Notes under the pieces: model-generated
Seen by the model: only the letters and a program-made list of their open reading frames with translations
The model's database searches: none
What the model was told of the DNA's origin: nothing
Shown: piece after piece, positions 53,013 to 63,000 of the stretch
Position numbering within the stretch: position 1 is the stretch's first letter
Layout: each line of letters starts with the position of its first letter
Source: CAVOKN01 sp963696505
GTDB taxonomy: Bacteria > Pseudomonadota > Gammaproteobacteria > Burkholderiales > Rhodocyclaceae
DNA length: 64,000 bases
Assembly: GCA_963696505.1 (NCBI GenBank)
Contig: CAVOKN010000013.1
Location: forward strand, 62,001-126,000
Reading direction: 5' to 3'
Program-made: the position numbers and the translations under genes

Positions 53013-54124
53013 TCGCCCCCTATGCCCGAGGAGGCGGCCTTGAGGGCGGCCACCCCCTTGACGGCGATGCGCGCGTCATCCGCCAGCACGCCCTTGACCA
53101 AGCTGTCCGCGGCACCCTCGCTCACCATTTCCACCTGCTCGAGCGAGAAGCCTGAAGTCGTCTGCACGAACACCACCAGCTTGCCCGCGACGCGCGCCAA
53201 AGCGGCGTTGGGCACACGCCACTCGCCCGCCTCCGCGACGCTCGCCACGCTCGCCTCGACGAACTGGCCGGGGCGCAACCGCTGCGCGCCCTCCGAGACC
53301 TGGGCGCGCACCATGACCGTCTGGTTGGCGCCAACGCTGCTGCCGATGGCGAGCACCTTGCCCACCGCGGAAGCAGACGGCACACGAACCGCGGCGCCGG
53401 GAGCCAGCCGCTCGATGCGCGCCACCGGTATCTGGACTTCCAGCCACAGCGGCTTGAGGCGGGCGATGCGCATCAGCGGCGCCGCCGCCTCCACCCTTTG
53501 CCCCGCCGTTGCCGAGACCTCCAGCACCACCCCGTCCAGCGGCGCCCTGATCTCCACAACAGCCCCCAGGGTCTGGCCTGATTTGAGGCGTTCGATTGCC
53601 ATCTCCGGCACGCCCGCCAGCCGCAGCGCCTGGCGCCGCTCGGCGTAGGCGGCGGCGGCCTCCGCGTACTGACTTTGCGCCGCCCGCAGGCGGCTTTCGG
53701 CAATGATGCCTTCCTTCTGCAACTGCTCGTCGCGCCTGAGGCTGTCGGCGGCGAGCTGACGCTGCGTCGAGGCCTGGAGCAGGCCGCGCTGGATCTCGGC
53801 AAGCTGGGCGCTGGCGAGCTTCGCCAGCAGATCGCCCTTGCGCACCTCGGCGCCTGCCGCCACGGTTAGCTGCTCGACCAGACCGGCCACCGGCGCCGCC
53901 ACCACCTGGAGCTGCCCCGGCGGCACCACCACCTGCGCCGGCAGCCCCGATATCTCCCCCGCCCCCTGCCGCGCCAGGGCCGCAGTCTCTATGCCCAGCG
54001 CCCGGCTCTGCTCGGCGCCCAGCTTCACCGCCTCGGCGGCGAGCGCCCCCTGACTCAAACACAGCGCCACCGCGAGCGCGAATCCGCGTCCGGCCGGCCG
54101 TCCATGCCAATTGTCTGATTGCAT
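53009..54124 (-). CDS. RND periplasmic membrane fusion protein, CzcB family
   Basis: A 371-residue periplasmic adaptor with a signal peptide (PAGRGFALAVALCLSQGALA), a biotinyl-lipoyl-like half motif (VVAAPVAGLVEQLTVAAGAEV), an alpha-hairpin (QLAEIQRGLLQASTQRQLAAD), a second lipoyl half (IRAPLDGVVLEVSATAGQRV) and a beta-barrel. Start ATG 54124 (MQSDNWHGRP) has an AAGGAG ribosome binding site; the longer frame is rejected. First gene of the efflux operon, with an FNR-like palindrome about 155 bp upstream. Confidence 0.88.
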   Translation of the reverse strand: MQSDNWHGRPAGRGFALAVALCLSQGALAAEAVKLGAEQSRALGIETAALARQGAGEISGLPAQVVVPPGQLQVVAAPVAGLVEQLTVAAGAEVRKGDLLAKLASAQLAEIQRGLLQASTQRQLAADSLRRDEQLQKEGIIAESRLRAAQSQYAEAAAAYAERRQALRLAGVPEMAIERLKSGQTLGAVVEIRAPLDGVVLEVSATAGQRVEAAAPLMRIARLKPLWLEVQIPVARIERLAPGAAVRVPSASAVGKVLAIGSSVGANQTVMVRAQVSEGAQRLRPGQFVEASVASVAEAGEWRVPNAALARVAGKLVVFVQTTSGFSLEQVEMVSEGAADSLVKGVLADDARIAVKGVAALKAASSGIGGE

Positions 54125-54279
54125 TCCCTGCTCCTTGTCACTGCCCCTGCCCGAAGTCGGCGCACCGGTTCGGCGTCCGACGCTGCGTGCCCGGAGGACC
54201 ACCGTGTGCTGCGTGATCGCCGGATTGTCGGTCCATTTGCGCCCAGGTTCCGCCGCTTCAAGCGCCCGATGCGCAGACA

Positions 54280-54293
54280 TTGATCTGCATCAG
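54280..54293. promoter_or_regulatory. FNR-like site upstream of the RND efflux operon
   Basis: TTGATctgcATCAG matches TTGAT-N4-ATCAA at nine of ten fixed bases. It is about 155 bp upstream of the fusion-protein ATG, far for class II activation unless the promoter is distant. Possibly metal efflux is induced anaerobically. Tentative. Confidence 0.45.
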
Positions 54294-54413
54294 CGGGCAG
54301 AGAACTAAGGTGGCTCGTGCGACGAAATGTCGCGGCCGCGAAAGCCGCGACCGAACGCGCGGGGCGAAGGATGGGGCCGCTTCCTTAACCGCCGCTTATC
54401 GAAGGCGGAAATC

Positions 54414-55266
54414 TCAGCGCGCCACCAGCGCCGCAGCGACGAGGATCATCGCGCCGCCGGCGATCTGCAGCGGCAGCACCGCCTCGCCGAGGAAGGCCGC
54501 GGCGAGGACGATGGTGACCACCGGTTCCAGGGTTGAACAGGATAGAGGCGCGGCTCGCGCCTATGCGCTGCAGGCCGGCGAAGAAGGTGAAGATGGCGAT
54601 CACTGTCGACACCACGGCGATGGCGGCGAGCGCGAGCCAGCCGGATGCGTCGGAAGGAAAGCGCAGATCGGAAAACCCGGCAATCCCGCTCAGCACCACG
54701 GCCGCGCTCAGGCACACCACCGCGCTGATGCCGATGGAATCGGTGCCGCGCAGGAAGCGGCTGCCCACGGTGATGTACATGGAGTAGATCAGCGCCGCCG
54801 CGATTCCCAGCGCGATGCCCAGCGCGCTGCCGCTGCCCGAGCCGATGGTCAGCGCCGTGCCGGCGAAGCTCAGGGCGAGCAGCGCGCCCTTGCGCCAGGT
54901 GAGGTGCTCGCCCAGAAACAGTGCGGCGAGCAGCGTCACCAGCACCGGGTAGAGGTAGAGCAGCAAGGCCACCAGGCCGGCCGAGGCGTGATTCAGCGCC
55001 GAGAAGTAGGCCATCGCCTGGCCGACATAGCCGATGCCCCCCATGGCAGCGGCCACCGCGAGCTGTCGGCCGCGGGGAAAGCGCCGCCCCGTCGCCACCG
55101 TCATTGCCGCCAGCAGCGCGCCGGCAAGGGCAAAGCGTACCCACAGCACGCCGCTCACGTTGGCACCACTGGCATAGGCAGTGCGGGCGAAGATCGCCAT
55201 CGCGCCGAAGGAGACTGCCGACACGGCGATCAGCGCCGCACCGAAAAGGTGAGGGTTTGTTTTCAC
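54414..55266 (-). CDS. EamA/DMT-family transporter, one frameshift near its 3' end
   Basis: About 283 residues with ten predicted helices in two EamA repeats (first: VSFGAMAIFARTAYASGANV; second: GIALGIAAALIYSMYITVGS). One extra base near 54531 shifts the frame. Correcting it restores the expected last helix (LEPVVTIVLAAAFLGEAVLP) and a stop at 54414. The start is GTG 55266 without a strong ribosome binding site. Drug/metabolite exporter family, substrate unknown. Divergent from porG. Confidence 0.78.
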
Positions 55267-55394
55267 TTGTGTTACCCGGCCTGTTGTCTCTCGGTCGCGG
55301 CACCATTGTCCTACACATTCTGCTAATCTCCGGCCTTGCTCAAGAGAGGCAGGCCGCACCGGTCCGCGGGCACTGACTCTTTCCTGGAGGAGGA

Positions 55395-55979
55395 ATGTTC
55401 CAAGTTCGAATACACGGTCGGGGCGGACAGGGCGTGGTCACCGCGGCGGAAATGCTGTCGGTGGCGGCGTTCCTCGAAGGCCGCCACGCCCAAGCCTTTC
55501 CCAGCTTCGGTTCAGAGCGCACCGGGGCGCCGGTTGTCTCCTTCTGCCGCATCGACGACAAGGAAATCCGGCTGCGCGAGCCGGTGATGGAGCCCGATGC
55601 CCTTATCATCCAGGACCCGACCCTGCTGCACCAGGTGGACGTGTTCTCCGGTCTGAAGCAGGACGGCTACATCCTGATCAACACCCACCGCAGCTTCGAC
55701 GATCTGGGCATCGGCGAGTTGGTCAAGGGCTGGCGCCAGGAGCGGCTTTGCGTCGTCCCGGCGACCGAGATCGCCATGAAGCACGTCGGCCGCCCGGTGC
55801 CCAACGTGCCGCTGCTCGGCGGCTTCGCCGCCGTGAGCGGCAAGGTCAAGCTCGAATCGGTGGTGGAAGCAATACGCCAGCGCTTCTCCGGCAAGATCGG
55901 GGAAGGCAACGTCGCTGCCGCCGGCGACGCCTACGACTTCGTCACGAGAGCAGTGGTGGAGGCACTAGACGATGCTTAG
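55395..55979 (+). CDS. porG: 2-oxoacid oxidoreductase gamma subunit
   Basis: A 194-residue gamma subunit of a pyruvate/2-oxoacid:acceptor oxidoreductase. It opens with the characteristic RIHGRGGQGVVTAAEML (residues 5-21) and carries SFGSERTGAPVVSFCRI. A GGAGGAGG ribosome binding site precedes ATG 55395. It overlaps porA by 8 bp. The gamma-alpha-beta-GltD order and the NAD-linked partner resemble phenylglyoxylate and similar 2-oxoacid dehydrogenases of denitrifying aromatic degraders, but substrate cannot be fixed from sequence. Confidence 0.9.
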   Translation: MFQVRIHGRGGQGVVTAAEMLSVAAFLEGRHAQAFPSFGSERTGAPVVSFCRIDDKEIRLREPVMEPDALIIQDPTLLHQVDVFSGLKQDGYILINTHRSFDDLGIGELVKGWRQERLCVVPATEIAMKHVGRPVPNVPLLGGFAAVSGKVKLESVVEAIRQRFSGKIGEGNVAAAGDAYDFVTRAVVEALDDA

Positions 55980-57225
55980 ACAGATCGAGGGTTCCCGCGG
56001 CGTCGCGGAGGGGGTGGCGTTGTGCCGCCCGGAAGTGATCTGCGCCTATCCGATCTCGCCCCAGACCCACATCGTCGAGGGCCTGAGCGAACTGATCAAG
56101 AGCGGGGAATTGAAGGGCTGCGAGTTCATCAACGTCGAGAGCGAGTTCGCCGCCATGTCGGTGGCGATCGGTGCCTCGGCGGCAGGCGCCCGCGCCTACA
56201 CCGCCACCGCCAGCCAGGGGCTGCTGTTCATGGTCGAGGCGGTGTACAACGCCGCCGGCCTCGGGCTCCCCATCGTCATGACGGTGGCGAACCGCGCGAT
56301 CGGCGCGCCGATCAACATCTGGAATGACCACACCGATTCCATGTCGCAGCGCGACTGCGGCTGGATCCAGCTCTTCGCCGAAACCAACCAGGAGGCGCTG
56401 GACCTGCACATCCAGGCCTTCCGCCTGGCCGAGGAGCTCTCGCTGCCGGTGATGGTGTGCATGGACGGCTTCATCCTCACCCATGCCTACGAACGGGTCG
56501 ACGTGCCGACCCAGGCCCAGGTGGACGCCTATCTGCCGCCCTACGAGCCGCGCCAGGTGCTGGACCCGAGTCAGCCGGTGTCGATCGGTGCCATGGTCGG
56601 CCCCGAGGCCTTCACCGAGGTGCGCTACCTCGCCCATGCCAAGCAGATGCAGGCGCTGGACCTCATCCCGCAGTACGCGGTTGAGTTCAAGGAGGTGTTC
56701 GGCCGCGACAGCGGGGGGCTCACCCACAGCTACCGCACCGAGGATGCCGAGACCATCGTCGTGGCGTTGGGATCCGTTCTGGGCACCATCAAGGACACGG
56801 TGGACGAGATGCGTGACGAGCGCATACGCATCGGCGTGCTGGGCATCACCTCGTTCCGTCCCTTCCCGCTGGAGCAGGTGCGCCGCGCCCTGAAGCACGC
56901 CAAGCGCGCCGTCATCGTCGAGAAGAGCCTGGCGGTGGGGGTGGGCGGCGTGGTGGCGATGAACGTGCGCTCGGCGCTCTCCGGCCTGCACCTGCGCGGC
57001 TACACCGTGGTCGCCGGCCTGGGCGGGCGGGCCATCACCAAGAAGTCGCTGCACCAGGTGCTGCGCCAGGCGATCAAGGACGAACTGGGGCACACCACCT
57101 TCCTCGACCTCGACTGGAAGTTGGTGCACCGCGTGCTGGAGCGCGAAAAGGAAATGCGCCGCTCCGGCCCCATCGCCGAAGGCATCCTGCGCGATATCGG
57201 CGTGGTAGCGTCGCGCATCGGCTGA
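55972..57225 (+). CDS. porA: 2-oxoacid oxidoreductase alpha subunit
   Basis: A 417-residue alpha subunit (PYR and domain II). Landmarks are CAYPISPQTHIVEGLSELI near the N-terminus, INVESEFAAMSVAIGASAAG, the SQGLLFMVE segment, and the C-terminal VGVLGITSFRPFPLEQVR and AVIVEKSLAVGVGGV. Together with the beta subunit it binds TPP and CoA and decarboxylates the 2-oxoacid. Its stop codon is part of GGCTGACTTT, one copy of the enriched word described in the findings. Cotranscribed with porG and porB. Confidence 0.9.
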   Translation: MLRQIEGSRGVAEGVALCRPEVICAYPISPQTHIVEGLSELIKSGELKGCEFINVESEFAAMSVAIGASAAGARAYTATASQGLLFMVEAVYNAAGLGLPIVMTVANRAIGAPINIWNDHTDSMSQRDCGWIQLFAETNQEALDLHIQAFRLAEELSLPVMVCMDGFILTHAYERVDVPTQAQVDAYLPPYEPRQVLDPSQPVSIGAMVGPEAFTEVRYLAHAKQMQALDLIPQYAVEFKEVFGRDSGGLTHSYRTEDAETIVVALGSVLGTIKDTVDEMRDERIRIGVLGITSFRPFPLEQVRRALKHAKRAVIVEKSLAVGVGGVVAMNVRSALSGLHLRGYTVVAGLGGRAITKKSLHQVLRQAIKDELGHTTFLDLDWKLVHRVLEREKEMRRSGPIAEGILRDIGVVASRIG

Positions 57226-57252
57226 CTTTCCAGATACTCGAGAGGTCCAGCC

Positions 57253-58254
57253 ATGGCATTCCAGCCCATCAAGTTCTATCAGACCGGCACCTTCACCGTC
57301 GGCAACCGCCTGCTGGCACCGGAAGAGCGCAGTGTGCAGGCCAACATGCAGCGCACGAACTCGATCAATTCGGGCCACCGCGCCTGCCAGGGCTGCGGCG
57401 AGGCGCTGGGCGCGCGCTACGCCATCGACGCGGCGATGAACGCGACCAACAACCAGTTGATCGCAGCCAACGCCACCGGCTGCCTGGAGGTGTTCTCCAC
57501 GCCCTACCCGGAGACGTCGTGGCAGATCCCCTGGATCCATTCGCTGTTCGGCAACGCGGCTGCGGTGGCCACCGGCATCGCTGCCGCGATGCGCGTCAAG
57601 GGACGCAGCGACGTGCGCGTGGTGGCCCAGGGCGGCGACGGCGGCACCACCGACATCGGCTTCGGCTGTCTTTCGGGGATGTTCGAACGCAACGACGACG
57701 TGCTCTACATCTGCTACGACAACGAGGGCTACATGAACACCGGCGTGCAGCGTTCCTCGGCCACGCCGGCGATGGCACGCACCGCCACCACGCCGGCGGT
57801 CGGTCCGCAGCCGGGCAACGTCTTCGGCCAGGGCAAGAACCTGCCGGCGATCGCCATCGCTCACGGCATCCCCTATGTCGCCACCGCCACCGTGGCAGGC
57901 CTGCGCGACCTGGAAGCCAAGGTCACCCGTGCGATGGAGTTCCGCGGCGCGCGCTACATCCACATCCTGGTGCCCTGCCCCCTGGGCTGGGGCTCGCCCT
58001 CCCACGACACCATACGCATCGCGCGACTTGCCAAGGAGACCGGCTTCTTCCCGGTATTCGAGGCCGAGCATGGCGAGGTGACCCATGTGCTGAAGATCCG
58101 CAAGCCGATTCCGGTGGAGGAGTATCTCGAGCCACAGAAGCGCTTCGCCCACCTGTTCGCGCCGGTGCGCCGCGACGAAATCATCGAACGAATGCAGGCG
58201 ATCTGCGACCGCAACATCCGCAAGTACGGCCTCGTCGATGAAGGAGTTCAATGA
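57253..58254 (+). CDS. porB: 2-oxoacid oxidoreductase beta subunit (TPP-binding)
   Basis: A 333-residue TPP-binding subunit. The proximal cluster/TPP region starts GHRACQGCGEALGARYA (~residues 37-53), then GCLEVFSTPYPETSW, the TPP-Mg2+ motif GDGGTTDIGFGCLSG (~133-147) and YDNEGYMNTGVQRS. The two cysteines of CQGC plus a later one bind the [4Fe-4S] near TPP. A typical C-terminal HVLVPCPLGW-like segment (IHILVPCPLGWG) is present. It overlaps the start of the next gene by one nucleotide or a few. Confidence 0.92.
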   Translation: MAFQPIKFYQTGTFTVGNRLLAPEERSVQANMQRTNSINSGHRACQGCGEALGARYAIDAAMNATNNQLIAANATGCLEVFSTPYPETSWQIPWIHSLFGNAAAVATGIAAAMRVKGRSDVRVVAQGGDGGTTDIGFGCLSGMFERNDDVLYICYDNEGYMNTGVQRSSATPAMARTATTPAVGPQPGNVFGQGKNLPAIAIAHGIPYVATATVAGLRDLEAKVTRAMEFRGARYIHILVPCPLGWGSPSHDTIRIARLAKETGFFPVFEAEHGEVTHVLKIRKPIPVEEYLEPQKRFAHLFAPVRRDEIIERMQAICDRNIRKYGLVDEGVQ

Positions 58255-59880
58255 TGGATAAACCCTTTGCCATCACCCTCGATCCGGGCTCGTCGCTCGC
58301 CAACCGCACCGGATCCTGGCGCACCATGCGCCCGGTTCTACGTTGACCGGCTGCCCCCCTGCAACCACGCCTGCCCCGCCGGCGAGAACATCCAGGGCTG
58401 GCTTTACCACGCCGAGGCCGGCGACTACGAGGCCGCGTGGCGCGAACTGGTGAAAAACAACCCCATGCCGGCGATCATGGGCCGCGTCTGCTACCACCCC
58501 TGCGAGACGAGCTGCAACCGCCGCTTCGTGGACGAGGCGGTGTCGATCCACGCCGTCGAGCGCTTCCTCGGCGACCTGGCGATCCGTCGCGGCTGGCAGT
58601 TCGACATGCCGGAGGCGCTCACCGGCAAGCGCGTGCTGGTGATCGGCGCCGGCCCCTCGGGGCTGTCCGCCGCCTACCACCTGCGGCGCTTCGGCCACGA
58701 AGTCACGATCCGCGAGGCCGGCCCTCTTGCCGGCGGCATGATGCGTTTCGGCATCCCCAAGTACCGCCTGCCGCGGGAAGTGCTCGACGCCGAGGTGCGG
58801 CGCATCCTGGATATGGGCGTCGATCTGGCGCTCAACAACAAGTGCGCCGACCTTCTCCAGACCATGCAGGAAGGCAAATTCGACGCCGCCTTCCTCGCCG
58901 TCGGCGCCCACATCGGCAAGCGCGCCTACATCCCCGCCGGTGATTCGGCCAAGATCCTCGACGCCGTGTCGCTGCTGCGCAGCATGGAAGGCGAAGGCCA
59001 GCCTATGCTGGGCCGGCGCGTGGTGGTCTATGGCGGCGGCAATACCGCAATCGACGTCGCGCGCACGGCCAAGCGCCTCGGCGCCACCGAGGCGATCATC
59101 GTTTACCGCCGCACCCGCGAGAAGATGCCGGCCCACGACTTCGAGGTCGAGGAGGCGCTGCAGGAAGGCGTCATGATCAAGTGGCTGTCCACCATCAAGC
59201 AAGCCGACCAGGGCGAGTTGATGGTCGAGAAGATGGTTCTCGACGAGAAGGGCTTCCCCCAGCCCACCGGCCAGTTCGAGACCCTCGAGGCCGACTCCCT
59301 GGTGCTGGCGCTGGGTCAGGACGTGGACCTCTCGCTGCTCGACAAGGTGCCGGGCCTGGCGATCGACGGCGGCATGGTCAAGGTCGGCCCAAACATGATG
59401 ACCGGGTACGCGGGAATCTTCGCCGGCGGCGACATGGTGCCCTCGGAGCGCACCGCGACCGTCGCCATCGGCCACGGCAAGCAGGCGGCGCGCAACATCG
59501 ACGCCTGGCTGCAGGGCGAAGCCTGGCAGCCGCCGGAATCGCACGAGCTTGCGAGCTTCGACAAGCTCAACCCCTGGTACTACTCCGACGCGCCCAAGGT
59601 GGTCCAGCCCACCCTCGAAGTGGTGCGCCGCCAATCCACTTTCGAGGAAGTGGTCGGCGGCCTGGACGAGTCCAACGCCCTGTTCGAGGCGCGCCGCTGC
59701 ATGTCCTGCGGCAACTGCTTCGAGTGCGACAACTGCTACGGCGTCTGCCCCGACAATGCCGTCATCAAACTGGGCCCCGGCAAGCGCTTCATGTTCAACT
59801 ACGATTACTGCAAGGGCTGCGGCGTGTGCGTCGCGGAATGCCCGTGCGGGGCAATCAAGATGGTTCCCGAGGCGACCTGA
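58254..59880 (+). CDS. GltD-like FAD/NAD(P) oxidoreductase with C-terminal ferredoxin, one frameshift
   Basis: About 540 residues after removing one extra T near 58336; the corrected start is MDKPFAITLDPGSSLANRTG, running into RPVYVDRLPPCNHACPAGEN. Domains: N-terminal Cys-rich cluster region (CNHACPAGENIQ, CYHPCETSCNRR), FAD Rossmann motif VLVIGAGPSGLSAAYHL (~residue 123), NAD(P) Rossmann motif VVVYGGGNTAIDVARTA (~260), FAD-closing GIFAGGDMVPSERTATVAIGHG, and two C-terminal [4Fe-4S] motifs, CMSCGNCFECDNCYGVCP and CKGCGVCVAECPCG. It should move electrons between the oxidoreductase and NAD(P), as PadH does in phenylglyoxylate:NAD oxidoreductase. Preceded by GGAG and cotranscribed with porGAB. 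Confidence 0.87.
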
Positions 59881-60094
59881 GAGCGACTTGCGCAGCTGGA
59901 AGGCGGATCGCATCCGTGCGGCGGCGACCCGCGGCGCGCACGTCACGATCATCCCGCCCCCGCGGGCCACTTTCTTTTTCTTGGCGCCGTTTCGTTCTAT
60001 GCTTAATATTTTGCCAGGAACCTGGTCCGGACAATAATCCGACAAGCCGCGGCCGGATTCCACCCGAATATCCAACTCTGACGGAGGGTCACGA

Positions 60095-63000
60095 GTGAGA
60101 CAGCCTTCTATGGTGGCGGAGGCGGCGCATGGCGTCGGCCATCCCGACCCGAACACGGTTTCCCAGTCCTCGCAGCCGAAGTACCCCGGCATGCCGACGG
60201 TCATCCACGGCAACGGCGCGGTCGCCCACGTGATGGGCCACGTCTGCGGCGGCGTGATCGGCTATCCGATCACGCCCTCGACCGAGATCTCGGAGCTCTA
60301 CGAAGCCTTCCGCGCCCAGGGCGGCTGCAACGTCTGGGGCAAGCACCCGTTCTTCTTCGAGCCCGAGGGCGAACACTCGGCGCAGAGCGGCGCGCTCGGC
60401 GCGGCGCTGACCGGCGGCAAGTTCATGTCGAACGCATCGTCCAGCCAGGGCATCCTCTACGGGCTGGAGTCGCACTACGTCACCGTCGGGAAGAAGATCG
60501 GCGGCTTCGTGCTGCAGGTCGCCGCGCGCGTGGTCTCGAAGCACTCGCTCAACGTCATGGCCGGCCACGACGACGTCTATGCGCTGCTGCCCTCGGGTTA
60601 CACCGTGCTCTTCGGCAGCAACCCGCAGGAGGCGGCCGACCTGGCCGCGATCGCCTACAAGGTGAGCGCGCTGTCGCTGATCCCGGTGGCCAACGCCATG
60701 GACGGTTTCGCCACCAGCCACATCCAGAGCGAGGCGAACCTCCCCGAGCCGGCGCTGCTGAAGGAATTCCTCGTCGATCCGGAGGGCCACATCAAGTGCC
60801 CGACCCTGGCGCAGGAGATGCTCTTCGGCGCCAAGGGGCGCGTGTTCCAGCTCGAGCAGTACCTGAAGCAGCACGAAGGCGACTTCATGCCGGCCAACCG
60901 CGAGCAGCTGCTTGCCCACCTGCGCGGCAGCTCGGAGGCGATCGAATGCGACAACACGGGCGCGTTGATCGCCACCACGCTCGAATGGGTACCGGAGGAA
61001 CTGCGCGATCAGTGGAGGCGGCAGTGGCTGAACGCGCCCGAAAAGGGTACGCGCCAGCTCGTCCCCGCGCTGATGGACGTCGACAACCCCGGCCTCACCG
61101 GCGGGGTGCAGAACCAGCCGGACTTCCAGGCCGGCACGGTTGACCACCAGACCCACTTTGCCAACGAGGTGCCGCGCTTCGTCAAGGAGGCGATGCGCGA
61201 GTACTCCGAGCTGACCGGCCGCGCCTACGACGTGATCAAGACCTTCATGACCGATGATGCCGACCACGTGATCATCGGCCTGGGCTCGGTCACCGACGAC
61301 GCCGAAGCAGTCGCCGCCTATCTGCGCGGCCAGGGCAAGAAGGCCGGCGTGATCTCGGTCAAGATGCTGCAGCCCTTCCCGGAAGCCGAGGTGGTGGCCG
61401 CGCTGGCCGGCAAGAAAGCGGTAACCGTGCTCGAACGCTCCGAGGTGACCTCGCTCACCAGCCTGGTGACCCGCGCGCTGTTCAAGGGCCTGGAGAACGG
61501 CAGCCGCATCCGCCACAAAGGCATTCCGGCCCTGACCACCCTGCCGCAGGTGAATACAGGCATCTTCGGCCTGGGCGCCCACGACCTGCAGCCGCGCCAT
61601 CTGATCGCCGCCTTCCGCAACATGGAAGCATCCGATGGGGCGCCCTTCTTCTACCTGGGATCGCAGTTCTTTTCGAAGAATCCCTCGCCGCGGATCGCGG
61701 AACTCCAGACCAGACTGAAGGCGGCCTATCCGGAAACCGAGCTGATGGCGCTCGAAACCGGCGACAACCCGCGACTGCTGCCTCCGGAGGCGTTCCGCAT
61801 CCGCTTCCACTCGGTCGGCGGCTACGGCACGATCGCCACCGGCAAGCTGCTCACCGACATCCTCGCCGGCGCACTGAATCTGCATTCGAAGTCCTCGCCC
61901 AAGTACGGGTCCGAGAAGAGCGGCGCGCCGACCAACTTCTACATCTCGCTCAGCCCGGATCCGATCAAGATCACCAATGCCGAGTTGGAGGAGGTCGAAG
62001 CCGTCGTTTCGCCCGACCACAAGGCGTTCAGCCACACCAATCCGCTGCGCGGCCTGGTGACCGACGGCACGCTGATCATGCAATCGAGCCTGGATCCGCT
62101 CACCCAGTGGAAGGAGCTTCCACCCCAGGCACGCCGGCTGATCCGCGAGCGCAAGGCGCATTTTTACTTGGTCGATGCCTTCCGCGTGGCCAAGAAGCAC
62201 GCGCCGTCGCCGGACCTGGAGATCCGCATGATGGGCATCGCCTTCATCGGTGCGGTCTGCGGGCACCTCGACCGCGTCACCGCCGGCGCCTCGGAAGAGA
62301 AAGTGCTGGAGAAGATCCGCCAGCAGATCAAGAAGAAATTCGGCGGCAAGGGCTCGGCCGTGGTTGACAGCAACATGGCGGTGATCAAGGAAGGACTGGA
62401 GGCCACGATCAAGGTCGATTACGACGATCCGGCCTTCGTCGAGGCGGACAAGCACGTCAGCGCCTTGAGCGCGATCGGCGTGGCGGTTTCCGCCTCGATG
62501 TCGCGGGTAACGCGCAGCGCACCGAGTGCCGGCTTCTTCGACCGCAATTACTTTCAGGAAGTGGTCGTCGACCGCTTCAAGGACGGCACCATCGCGGAGG
62601 CGCCGGTCATCCCGGGGACCGGCCTGTTCATGCCGATCGCCAGCGCCGCCTTCAAGGACAAGGGCCTGTTCAGGCTGGACGTGCCGAAGTACCTGCCCCA
62701 CCTGTGCACCGGCTGCATGGAATGCGCGATGACCTGCCCGGACGCCGCCATCCCGAACACGGTGCACGACATCCACGATGTGCTGCTCGGCGCCATCAAG
62801 AAGGTCGAAGCCACCGAGCAGCACAAGGAGCAGATGCGGGCGCAAGTGTTCCCGCTGACCAAGGTGGTGCGCGAGGCCTACCGCAAGCTGCCGGCCAAGG
62901 ATCCCAAGCCGCTGCACGAGATCGTCGCCGAGGCGGTAGCCAGCACGGTGGAGACCGACAGCGCGACGCTGCGGCACGACTTCGACCGCATGGTCGGCGT

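Noticed and set aside
55942..60213. Long minus-strand open frames (769 and 646 codons) opposite porA/porB and the GltD-like gene
   Set aside because: Antisense shadows of well-supported plus-strand genes.
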